From contig CM055101.1 of NCBI GenBank assembly GCA_029204225.1, positions 34,353,683-34,417,682 on the forward strand: 64,000 nt of DNA, read 5' to 3'. Source of the stretch: Diphasiastrum complanatum. Lineage: Eukaryota; Streptophyta; Lycopodiopsida; Lycopodiales; Lycopodiaceae. The notes under the pieces are model-generated. The model ran no database searches and was not told the DNA's origin. It saw only the letters and a program-made list of their open reading frames with translations. The translations under genes were made by a program, and so were the position numbers. This document shows positions 35,234 to 44,775 of the stretch, one piece after another. Position 1 is the stretch's first letter, and every line of letters starts with the position of its first letter.

Positions 35234-37342
35234 TCACCAATAATCTCCACAAGAACAAAAGCCATTCTTAAAACGGTGGTATTTGTTTGCATCCATCACA
35301 CTGATGTAACCCCCGACAATTTTTGAGATGATCTTTGTGGCAGTGTGACAGTGAGTCACCGCAGACCCGAAGATCCTTTTTGATGCAAATAAGTGTGTCC
35401 TAAAAGGCGTGTTGATGACCCCAAAAGCAATGGCCAGGTCCTCCACATCATCCAGCACAGCTTAAATTAGGTTTATACCCTGCCTTCTTCATCAACCCAC
35501 CAATCTATCCAGTTCAGCCTGAATCTCCTTGCTTTGTGGATGAGTTGCATCACCTACAACAAAGGCATGCAGTTGGTTATCAACTTCGATCCAGTTGCAC
35601 CCAGGCATTTTTTTCACACCTGCCTCCTTCATTTCATTTCTGATCTTTGCTAATTCATCCTTCCTACCAGCAGCTGCATAGATGTTTGATAGCAGCACAT
35701 AAGGTGCAGCATCTTTTGGTTCCAACTTCACGACACGATCAAAGGCACGTCTTCCGATCTCCACATGGCCATGGTTTCTAGCAGCACCAAGCAAAGTCAT
35801 CCAAACCACACTACTAGGCTGAATTGGCATTTTGTTGATAAAGGACTCAGCATCGGCCAAGCAACCTGCACGCCCTAGAAGATCAACCATACATGCATAG
35901 TGTTCCTTGGCTGGTGTGACACCATGATTTTTACACATGGAATCAAAGACATAATGACCTTGATCTACTAGGCCAGAATGGGCACATGCAGAGAGAACAC
36001 TAATATATGTGACCTCGTCAGGTTTCGTGCCTTCCCTCTGCATTTGCTCAAACAGAGCAAGGGCCTCCTGGGCAAGCCCATTCTGTGCATATCCCGCAAT
36101 CATCGCATTCCATGAAACCACATCTCGTTCACTCATGTTGTCGAACAGCCCACGGGCATCCTCTGTGCACCCACATTTTGCATACATGTCAACAAGGGTG
36201 CTGCCTACAACCACATCCGACTGAAAGCCTCTTCTTATGATCTCAGAGTGGAGCTGTTTGCCCTGTTTCAGGGCTGCTAGGCTGGCACATGCTTTTAGGA
36301 GAAGAACAAACGTGACATTGTTTGGCTGCAAGCCTTCCTGTTTCATTTGCTCATACAGAACAAGGGTCTCCTTGCCAAGCCCATTCTGTGCATATCCTGC
36401 AATCATCGCATTCCATGAAACCACATCTCGTTCACTCATGTTGTCGAACAGCTCACGGGCATCCTCTGTGCACCCGCATTTTGCATACATGTCAACAAGG
36501 GTGCTGCTTACAACCACATCCGACTGAAAGCCTCTTTTTATGATCTCGGAGTGGAGCTGTTTGCCCTGTTCCAGGGCTGCTAGGCTGGCACATGCTTTTA
36601 GGAGAAGAATGAACGTGACATTGTTTGGCTGCATGCCTTCCTGTTTCATTTGCTCATATAGAGCAAGTGCCTCCTTGCCAAGCCCATTCTGTGCATATCC
36701 CGCAATCATCGCATTCCATGAAACCACATTTCGTTCACTCATGTTGTCGAATAGTTCACGGGCGTCCTTTGTGCACCCGCATTTTGCATACATGTTAACA
36801 AGGGTGCTTCCGACAATCACATCCGACTGAAAGCCTCTTTTTATGATGTCGGAGTGGAGCTGTCTGCCCTGTTCCAGGCCTGCTAGCCTGGCACATGCTT
36901 TTAGGACAACAACGAACAGAACTTTGTCTGGTGCTAAGCCTGTCTCTTGCATTTGCTGAAATAAATTAATAGCCTCCTCAACTTCTCCCCTATCAGCATA
37001 TGCTGAGATGATAGCAGTCCACGAATACACATTGTGTTGAGGCATGTTGCTGAATACTTTGTGTGCATGCAGCACACTACCGCATTCGGAGTACATGTGA
37101 ACAAGGGTGTTTGCTAGGAAAATATTTGAACCAAGTTCACTTTGGACTATAAGGGCATGCACTTGCTTGCCCTCCGCCAGGGCCTTCCTTCTGGAACACC
37201 CCTTCAAAAGGCAAACATAGGCGTGAATTGGAGGTTTAGTAGTTTGCTGGACCATAAGCTCCAACATATGTAGGGCCTCTTTCAAGCGTCCCTCCTCACA
37301 GAGTTTGCTCAGCTTATCACCATTGTAAAAGGAGTCGGGCAC
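35234..37342 (-). CDS. PLS-class PPR protein, E/E+ domains, decayed DYW tail
   Basis: The main frame (37342-35492) is open for 616 codons with no ATG until residue 26. An in-frame TAA lies just upstream and an AG acceptor precedes it, so a 5' exon may exist. PPR repeats fill residues 1-480, including three near-identical 101-residue units (148-248, 249-349, 350-450). E and E+ motifs follow ('[20 protein letters not shown]', '[19 protein letters not shown]'). After the stop at 35492 two frame changes lead into a DYW-like end (35458-35234): '[12 protein letters not shown]', '[14 protein letters not shown]' and terminal 'FCSCGDYW'. The segment that should hold the HxE deaminase motif is missing. 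PLS-E+ PPRs select organellar RNA C-to-U editing sites. This one could act only with a partner deaminase, or it is an early pseudogene. Confidence 0.85.
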
Positions 37343-37417
37343 CCTGCATGATTCTTATAATGATGATAAAGAAATATCATGATCCATATAATGATGATAA
37401 AGAAATATGAACGAGTG

Positions 37418-38433
37418 TCAATTTTGAAAGAGCAAGAAAAGGAGGACATGTGGTAGTCTCACACCCGGACCTAGAGCTGCACATTCCACACTGAGATTAA
37501 AACCATACCGTGATCTCAATCCATCACCAGATTGTATATGACCCAATGTCATAGAAGCCATCTTTTCTTTTACCCAGGAGGGATTTAGCCAACCATCAAC
37601 CCATAAGCCCTCAAGCGTCCTCTTATGTTTAAAGTCCGGGTGTTTTGGACTTTTCTGCATAACATTATACAGATCAAAGTCAAAGCTTCAACTTAAGGAA
37701 AACGACTACACTAACCAATCCGCCTAATACCCATGATATCATAGCAACAATAAAATTCAAGTGAGAGGTGATTAGCCAAAGCAAGAAATGAGGCGCACCT
37801 TAGTCAATCTATTGTCCCACCACTGCGATGGATCTGAGAAAAACTCCTGCCAGAGCTGCTCGATTCTAACTAGTCTGCCTGCATGCCCTAAGGGTAAACC
37901 GGAATGCATCAGGACATGATTAAGCATTGTCGATATGGCATTGAGCATCTCTGCAATTACATCTCCCCCCTCAGCCAGCATTGAAAGAGTATGACAGAAA
38001 TAATAAGCATACCCGTGCCCCGAGGTGTTGAAAAAGCAGATGGTTTCCGTTGTTGAAATTGTAACATGACAGGTAGCCTGGCACGAACCCAATGAGGATT
38101 GGACCGATTGTTGATCCACAGTGCCTCCTTTCTGGTGACGTCCATCCGAGGACGACCTTTAGAAGGAGGAAGAAGAGCAGTAGTACAAGTGAGCGAAGCA
38201 GAAGAAGATGAGAGGGCGTATTCATTTGTGGGTCTGATGATGATGAGGCTATGGGGGCACAAAAGGAGTAGAGATCGATGAGGAGGTGGAGGAAGAGAAG
38301 GACGATCAGCAGAGAGGAACAAGAAGAAGAGGCTGCCATGACGACGATCATCGTTGGGGTTGAAACAAATTACTTCTCCTCCTCCTCCGCCTCGTCCTAT
38401 TAACGTTGTTGTTGTTGTCGTCGTCATTGCCAT
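37418..38433 (-). pseudogene. OSB-like (PDF-motif) organellar ssDNA-binding protein fragments
   Basis: Read leftwards, three pieces look like exons. At 38433-38010, 'MDVTRKEALWINNRSNPHWV' resembles the C-terminal half of a PDF motif. At about 37910-37796, 'EQLWQEFFSDPSQWWDNR' ends at a GT donor. At 37645-37560, after an AG acceptor, 'KSPKHPDFKHKRTLEGLW' and 'NPSWVKEKM' follow. The last two join to a complete PDF motif (WWDNR...PKHPDFKHK...LW...NPSWV), the hallmark of organellar single-stranded DNA-binding (OSB/PTAC9-like) proteins. The SSB-type OB fold that should precede it is not visible and frames change between pieces. It may be a decayed gene or 5' exons read into the PPR gene just downstream. 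Confidence 0.5.
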
Positions 38434-38533
38434 GGCGTGCTGCTGCTGCTCTCCTTAACCTCGCACGCCCCCTCTCCTCCCTCGTTCCATGAACGATCTC
38501 CCATCCCATTAGTCCTTTCCCGTCATCCCATCC

Positions 38534-38612
38534 CATTAATCCTTTTCGTCTATTTGGTCCCAAGTTCGAGCCTTTCCTTGGTGCAAACCAAGAAGCATTA
38601 ATCCTTTTCGTC
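38534..38612 (+). mobile_element. tRNA-derived mini-retroposon, copy 2 (5'-truncated, 45 bp)
   Basis: Only 45 bp (38551-38595) lie between perfect 17-bp duplications CATTAATCCTTTTCGTC (38534-38550 and 38596-38612). The insert keeps TTTGGTCCCAAGTTCGAGCC and ends CCTTGGTGCAAACCAAGAAG. It is the same 3' half as the other two copies, truncated upstream of the B-box region. Confidence 0.85.
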
Positions 38613-38688
38613 CTATCCTCCCTCCCCCTCTCCATCTCATTAATCATTTCACACACACCGCGGATTAACCTTGTGCCTCCCATTTCAC

Positions 38689-38714
38689 ATATATATATAT
38701 ATATATATATATAT
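38689..38714. repeat. (AT)n microsatellite
   Basis: About 26 bp of alternating AT upstream of the OSB-like fragments. Confidence 0.95.
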
Positions 38715-39439
38715 CTCGGCCCATTAATCTTTTAAATCGTATAAACCTAGTGTCACCCATTTTCCTACTTTTCTTTCAATTCTTTTTTTTTTCTAACGTG
38801 TAAATTTATTGTGTTCGGTTATATACAACATACACAACATAACAATGTTATAGATGTAAAAAAACAAGTGAGAGAATCGATTTCCAATGGCGAATTTTTC
38901 TTTTGCCAATCTCAAGTTCTTTCTGATGATGAATTGATTGCAAATATTGTTGTTCTTTCAACATTTAGAAAGCTCAAAGATGAGAAAATTGATCTTTTGT
39001 ATGGCTAAGCTATTGATTTGCCTGAAAGTTTCTTTTTAATGACAAACTAATTTGCAATAAAAATAAATTTTATAATTCTTTAACTATTAAAACACATATA
39101 GAATAGAAATTTGATCTTTTGCATTGCTTAAGAAGCTTTTGATTTCTATGAAAGTTACTCTGAATCATTGATAATATGAATTGAATAAAGCTACATAGTG
39201 ATGTCTATCATGCCAAAATGATATCTTAAGTGTACCATGAAATCTAGATATAATCCACAAACCAATTGAAAATCACTTCTGAACAAGACAACTTAAAATC
39301 ATAGAAAAACTTGTATAACCTCAAAATCATTTCTTCAATCCTTCAATTGCTTACAAAGAAAAAAGATATGGAAAATAAAAACATTTCTCAAGTCACCTCC
39401 TCATTTGGTCCAATCCTTCAATCATGTCTACAATTTTCG
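38715..39439. other. AT-rich intergenic DNA
   Basis: One short open frame (38811-39008 +) shows no recognisable domain. I see nothing else. Confidence 0.4.
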
Positions 39440-39740
39440 GTGACTTCGGATGATGAAAGAACTCGAGTGACTTGATTGTTGAAGAAGTCGAAGACTTCGG
39501 AGACTTCGAGTAATGGAAGAAGTCGAGTGACTTGATTGTTGAAGAAGTTGAAGACTTTGGAGACTTCGAGTAATGGAAGAAGTCGAGTGACTTGATTGTT
39601 GAAGAAGTCAAAGTCGAGAGACTAAAGCCGGACACTTCGGTTGATCAACGAAGTTGGACACTTTGGTGGTTGATGAACGAAGTTGTCGAGGAAGTCGGAG
39701 ACTTCGATGTCGAGTGACTTGATTGTTGAAAAAATCGAGG
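39440..39740. repeat. 60-bp minisatellite
   Basis: GAGTGACTTGATTGTTGAAG recurs exactly every 60 bp (ending near 39484, 39544 and 39604) with the spacer GACTTCGGAGACTTCGAGTA, then degenerates to about 39735. The unit is in phase with codons, so both strands stay open without being a gene. Confidence 0.92.
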
Positions 39741-39999
39741 GTGATTAGGCCTTTGATGTTCTTCATGATTCTTTGACATTCAAATGTAGAATTAGATGAA
39801 AATGGATACCCTTTGATGTAGTTCAGCTGAAAAGTTGATGAAGTCGACATCGACTGATTCGACTCTGTGTAAAATTGTTGGTTGTCGAACTGCTAGCAGA
39901 AACCCATGTGTTTTACCAGGTATTATTCAAGGAGACAACTATGGACTTAATTTCCAACAGATTCTGGACCTCATTCAGCTCTTCGGCTTCCTTGGCCAT

Positions 40000-41391
40000 T
40001 GTTGGAAATTAAACCCACAGTTGCCTCCTTGGAATTATAACTTAGACAACCAATTTATTTGAAGGACGTCTACAACGGACTTCCGACTGATCTCCAGCAA
40101 AGGGTAACCAATCTCATCATAATTTTTAAGTTCAAATGTTAAGTTTAATAACTTGAAGTCATTGAAGACTTGGCCATCTTCAAGGACTTCCACAAAACTT
40201 GCATTTAGAACAAGTCTGCGGATTTACATTATAAGAAGACAACTTGTTCACAGATCAACAGTTTAACTATTTTCAGCAACTTCATCCCTTTTTGCATTTT
40301 TTCGAAAAATGCGAAGAGAGAGAAAATTCCAGAAGGTCTTCTTTCTTTAAGGGTTAAACTATTAAAGACACCTTTGCCAACTTTTAAGGGCACCTTCGGC
40401 TTTCCCAAAAAGAGTGAAAGAGTTGAACTGTTAAAGAGATCTTCACCTTTTTAAGGGCACTTTCAACTTTCTAAGGGCACCTTAAAACTTGTTTAAAGCC
40501 ACCTTCGGCTTTTTCACAAAACCCCGAAAGGAGAAAAAAATGCCGAAGGCTATTTGTTTTGAACGAGGAACGTTCCCAGCCACTTCCCATAATTTGCGAA
40601 GTGAGAGAAAACCACTTCACGTAAAATGCGAAGTGAGAGACTTTGCGACGTCCTCGTCCACGTCAACGATCCTGATTTGTTGACCGTATATATAATATGT
40701 ATAGTTGTCACAAAAGCCATATACTTCCAAATACAACGGCTTTCCTGAATAGATGGCAAACATTCAATGTAATTAATACATGGATGAAATATATAAATAG
40801 ATCATCCAAGCACAAATTAGTGCTTGCTTCGTCCATGAGACGTATTCTTTGAGCCTCCCAGTTATGCCGTCAATTTTTGGTTGTAATTGCTATTTGTATT
40901 GTGCTTTAGTGTAATATAGCAGCAGCAGTTTTTCTATCTGTGTATAACGTAGATGAATGCTTCTTGTGATTGAATGCACTCTATCGCTGTTTGATCGCAC
41001 TTGTTTACTCACTCTAATCTGAACACAGACGTCTATGACTCCTCAGCTTCTGATCAGACGATGGCTGTCTTTGACGCTTGAGAAACTCGCGATATCATAC
41101 TGCTCTTCCATTTATTTCAGAACTATACTTCACATTGAATCTAATTTTTAGTAATACCACATACAAACCATTTCTAATCTCTTCGGTGGACTGTACCTTC
41201 GTTTTTGAGAGTATGAATTAATTTTTAAGATTCTGTTGGGCAATTAGAACACTTAAAACTGTGATTCCATTTAGCATAAGCTGTCTATTAGACTGTTTTT
41301 GCATCTAGCAGCTGATTAGAACGGGAGAGCTGTTTCGCAATATTCCTGCTCTCTTCTTCGTTCGTGTTCTTTTATCTCTCTTGCCCCATCA
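40000..41391 (+). repeat. 5' LTR of element X
   Basis: 1392 bp from TGTTGGAAATTAA to GCCCCATCA. The first 450 bp match 62525-63028. It contains three or four internal repeats of CTTTTAAGGGCACCTTCGGC type (40385-40520) and a TTTTTCGAAAAATGCGAAG palindromic segment. A tRNA-iMet-like primer site (TGGTATTAGAGC) follows at 41395. Confidence 0.85.
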
Positions 41392-41459
41392 GATTGGTAT
41401 TAGAGCATAATTCAAATAAAGCGAGAGATTAAGTTTGTTCCATTTATATTATTGTTATC

Positions 41460-42140
41460 ATGTCTCATCATGGTAGCTCTTCGTCATCATCCAACGAGGC
41501 TAGAATCATTGACAAGTTCAATGGTTCTAACTTCTACATCTGGAAGTTAAAACTCCAGATTATGTTGATAGATAGAGATCTTTGAAATGTAGTAGAAGGT
41601 TCCGACCTGGGGTGATCAAGCAAAGGCATGGAAGATCAAAGATTAGAAAGCCTTAGCATGTATCACACTCAATCTGGCACTCCCAAATATCCCATGTTAC
41701 CAAATGCAAAACCTCTAAGAATGCTTTAGATTTGTTATCAAATCTCTATGAGACCCATGATGTAACCACTAGATTACATCTTAGAAGGAAGTTCTCTACT
41801 CTTAGCATGTCTGATTCTACTGCCGTCACTTCTCACATCAACAACTTCAAATCTTTATTGGATCAATTATCAGCTGTAGGATGTTCTATTCAAGATGATG
41901 ATGTCGTTATGACCTTGCTTTCTTATCTTCCAAAGTCGTATGAACACTTTGTGGTGATGATCTCCACACAACCCAACCTCACTCTTCAAAAGGTGATTAG
42001 TCATCTTCTTCAAGAGGTATTTGCAAACAATTCATCTGACTGCAATGTTTATTCAAAACATATAGGCACCAATTCAGTTCACATAGCTCTTTACGTAAAT
42101 AATGCATTTATTCTGTCTAATGACATCGATTACAAAAAGC
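41460..42140 (+). pseudogene. Copia gag (UBN2-type) fused by deletion to an RT scrap
   Basis: It begins 'MSHHGSSSSSSNEARIIDKF', then 'FNGSNFYIWKLKLQIMLIDR', followed by an in-frame TGA (41583) and TAG (41644). The frame is recovered as 'LLSNLYETHDVTTRLHLRRK', 'LDQLSAVGCSIQDDDVVMTL', 'LLSYLPKSYEHFVVMIS', all typical of copia gag. At about 42020 it jumps to reverse transcriptase ('NVYSKHIGTNSVHIALYVNN', where active copies have YVDD) and stops at the inversion breakpoint 42141. Confidence 0.88.
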
Positions 42141-42149
42141 CTTAGTCAG

Positions 42150-42395
42150 ATCAAAAAATCTGGTAGGGGACAGTATCCTAGTTCTCCCATTCGATTCTCA
42201 ACAACCTCCACATGAGCCAGAGGATATTCTTGATAGTAGAGAGATGCAGACTCGTCATACTCTATACCGCGAATATCTGGTCAAGTGGAATGATCAGCCT
42301 GTTGAGAATGCCACTTGGGAAAGAGTCAGCGTCCTTCGCAAGATTTTTTCAGACTTTGTCTTAGAGGACCAAGACGATTCTCAAGGCGGAGGGAG
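42150..42395 (+). pseudogene. C-terminal integrase/chromodomain-like end of G1 (inverted)
   Basis: The plus frame reads 'PPHEPEDILDSREMQTRHTL', then 'YREYLVKWNDQPVENATWER', the chromodomain-like fold that ends many gypsy integrases. It is followed by the polypurine tract GGCGGAGGGAG and the LTR at 42396. It belongs to G1, whose other parts read on the minus strand. Confidence 0.85.
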
Positions 42396-42753
42396 TGTTA
42401 CGAGCTCGTGACCAGTGCCGAACCCTAGAGAACACAGATAGGTCAGATACCACAGTTAGGGTCGTGTCCAGCGTACATGACCAACAGGACAAGACAGTGT
42501 GAGTAGTGTGCCCCAGCACGGTCCATAGCTATGGCGAGCCTAACACAGTCTAGGGACCCTGTCAGTAGGACAGGGCCCCCAGTTGGGTCCCGACGTGCAA
42601 GCGGCCATGTCAGTGCCACATGGCTGACACTTGGCAGATGCATGCTACTAGTTCTCACACTGGGCTAGTAGGGGCTTACTCTATATCAGGGAGTAGGCAA
42701 GGTTGGGTGGATCAGTTAGTGTTTGCCCTACTGTGGTGTTAGGATCTATTACA
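42396..42753 (+). repeat. 3' LTR of G1, flipped by the inversion
   Basis: 358 bp from TGTTACGAGCTCGTGACC to GGATCTATTACA, the reverse complement of 61754-62114 with scattered substitutions. CCCTG follows (complement CAGGG), which pairs with CAAGG at the other end of G1 as a target-site duplication with one mismatch. Confidence 0.9.
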
Positions 42754-43290
42754 CCCTGCCAAATAGAAATAGAACCCGAAGGTAGATTTTCGGGTAGAGA
42801 CTATTCCTCCTCAATCTGAGTCAGAATAGCCTCGCCAGATGAGTGGGTTGATAGCATTTCCATCATAACATAAGATGTGATCTAAACTTCCTTGAATATA
42901 TCTCATCACTCTCTTTAACGCTTTCCAATGAGAGATCCTAGGATTAGATATAATTTGACTTAACGTTCTAATAGTGTATGCTAAATCTGGTCTAGTACAC
43001 AACATTGCATACATTAAAGATCCTATTAGTGAATAATAAGGGTACTTCACTATGTCGAGTACTTCACTATTAAAATCAGCACAAGTAGATTTAGTCAATA
43101 CTATACTTGGATCCATTGAAGTATCAATGGGTTTGCAATCAGACATATGAAAATTTTCTAAAATGCCTTTTAGATATGTCTGCTGGCTAAGATAGATCTT
43201 CTTTTGAAGCCTATTTCTAGTAATGTGAATTCCTAGTAAAGAATGGACAGCTCCTAAATCAGTCATGTCAAATTCTTTTGACACATCACT
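42754..43290 (-). pseudogene. Copia X reverse transcriptase C-terminal part (inverted)
   Basis: The minus frame has 'SDVSKEFDMTDLGAVHSLLG', 'IYLSQQTYLKGILENFHMSD', 'YYSLIGSLMYAMLCTRPDLA' and the RNase H start 'WRGYSDSD' with a TGA for the expected Trp. It breaks at the G1 LTR junction, and its continuation is at 62115 on the plus strand. Confidence 0.9.
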
Positions 43291-43295
43291 CTTAG

Positions 43296-43635
43296 TGGTG
43301 TGCAGTTTGGAAAAACGTTACTGCTGTGTGGGAGTTCTAGTTCATAGGTGACCTCGCCTAGTCTCCTACTGATGGTAAAGGGACCAGAATACCTTGGAGA
43401 CAACTTAGCACACACTCCTGATTTGAGGGTTTTAGAGTCAACTGGAACTTTCAAGTAGACTTTCTCACCAGTGGAAAACTGCATATCCCGTCTGTGTGGA
43501 TCTGCATAATGTCTGGCTCAATCATGTGACTGCCTGATGCTACGCTTAGCATGTTCTATCATCTGGTTTAGGTCCTCTAAAAAGTTTCTGGCTGCTTCAA
43601 CTTTTTCTTGTTTAAACCCTATAGCTGTGGGTGAG
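43296..43635 (-). pseudogene. G1 integrase C-terminal half (left of G2)
   Basis: It continues the integrase from 51314: 'PTAIGFKQEKVEAARNFLED', 'LNQMIEHAKRSIRQSHD', a TGA, then 'MQFSTGEKVYLKVPVDSKTL' and 'AKLSPRYSGPFTISRRLGEV'. It is cut at the inversion breakpoint after 'SSNVFPNCTPL'. Confidence 0.88.
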
Positions 43636-44686
43636 TTTTACAAGTAGAGGTGAGAAAGTCCTCCAAATCCAAGGTAGAGCCTCCAAATGTCCTCCAAGCA
43701 ACCTGCAAGCTTCAAGATGCTCTCCAACTCCAAGCTAGGATGCCTCCACCTGCAAGTAAGGATCTGCAAGTCTCCAAGGATCTCTCCTCCACCTGATAAC
43801 AAGCTGGCCTCAAGTATTCACCACCCAACCATAGCTAGATCCAAGCTCCAAGCAAGACCTATCTAGTACCCCCTTGCTAACCATAAACAAATCACAAGCA
43901 TACCACAACACTCCATAGCATACTCAAGATCCAAACCCTACTTATGTCCCATACCATAAGCAAGATCCAAACCTCAAGCATACTACCACAAGAAAGCACT
44001 CTACACAGTAGTAACAACACTAGAGCATAAGCCAAGCAAACAAGAGAGATCTCTCCCCCTCAATGGGTGCCCTACTACCCTCATATAGATGGCCCATGGA
44101 CCCCTCCAATGCACTATGGAGTTCCATGCTCATCCAATGAGAGAGAGAGAAGACTAGGGGAGTTAAAGAATCTCCAAGAGCCTCCATAGGCTTATGGAAT
44201 GTCAAGAGACTCCTTCCATAACCTATGACTCTTTGAATGTCTTTCTTGTGGGAGTTGGGAACTCAATGGACACCTTAGAAGGGCGCCCTCCTACTAGGTC
44301 CCATTGCCCAAGTTGTACAAGTATACTTTGGTCCTGGACCAATAAAGTGATATGGTTCAAGGTTGAGGCCCAAGGTTTGAAAAAATAGTCATCCAATGAC
44401 TTTCTAACCCCTCACTAGGTTCCATACCTCCATCCAAGGCATAGACACCTACCTGCCCTTAATCAAGGACACTAGTACCTTAATCTAAGGCACCTACCCT
44501 TAATAGTAAGGGTACCCCTTATCCAAGGGTCACGCGACCCCATACCTCCAACTAAGGTATAGTCACTTGTCTGCCCTTATCCAAGGGCACATACCCTTAA
44601 TTCTAAGGGCACCTTGCCATATAGCCCCCAACACTAAATGGACTATTAGGGGTCTGAAGTACTGCTAGTTACATAGGTATTTAACA
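43636..44686 (-). repeat. 3' LTR of G2
   Basis: 1051 bp, nearly identical to 50235-51313. It contains CAAGCTCCAAG/CTCCAA-rich stretches and (AG)n near 44140. Confidence 0.93.
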
Positions 44687-44775
44687 TTCCTTCCCCCTAA
44701 ACTTAAATTTTTTCTTGTAGGGAAAAATTTGGAAAATTTTTCTAGAGATCAGCCCTGATTTGCCCCTCCACCTGA

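Larger units (their letters stand above)
42141..43295. other. Inverted segment with CTTAG at both ends
   Basis: CTTAG lies at 42141-42145 and 43291-43295. Between them, the 3' end of G1 and its 3' LTR are on the plus strand and the copia X reverse transcriptase is on the minus strand, opposite to the rest of each element. Flipping the segment back restores copia RT in frame across the left breakpoint (SNDIDYKKP into SDVSKEFDM) and the G1 integrase tail in frame across the right one. Confidence 0.88.

Noticed and set aside
36009-36830. Three similar plus-strand ORFs of 71-96 codons
   Set aside because: Antisense shadows of the 303-bp PPR units.
39393-39850. Repetitive Ser/Lys-rich protein on the minus strand
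   Set aside because: Product of the 60-bp minisatellite, whose length keeps any frame open.
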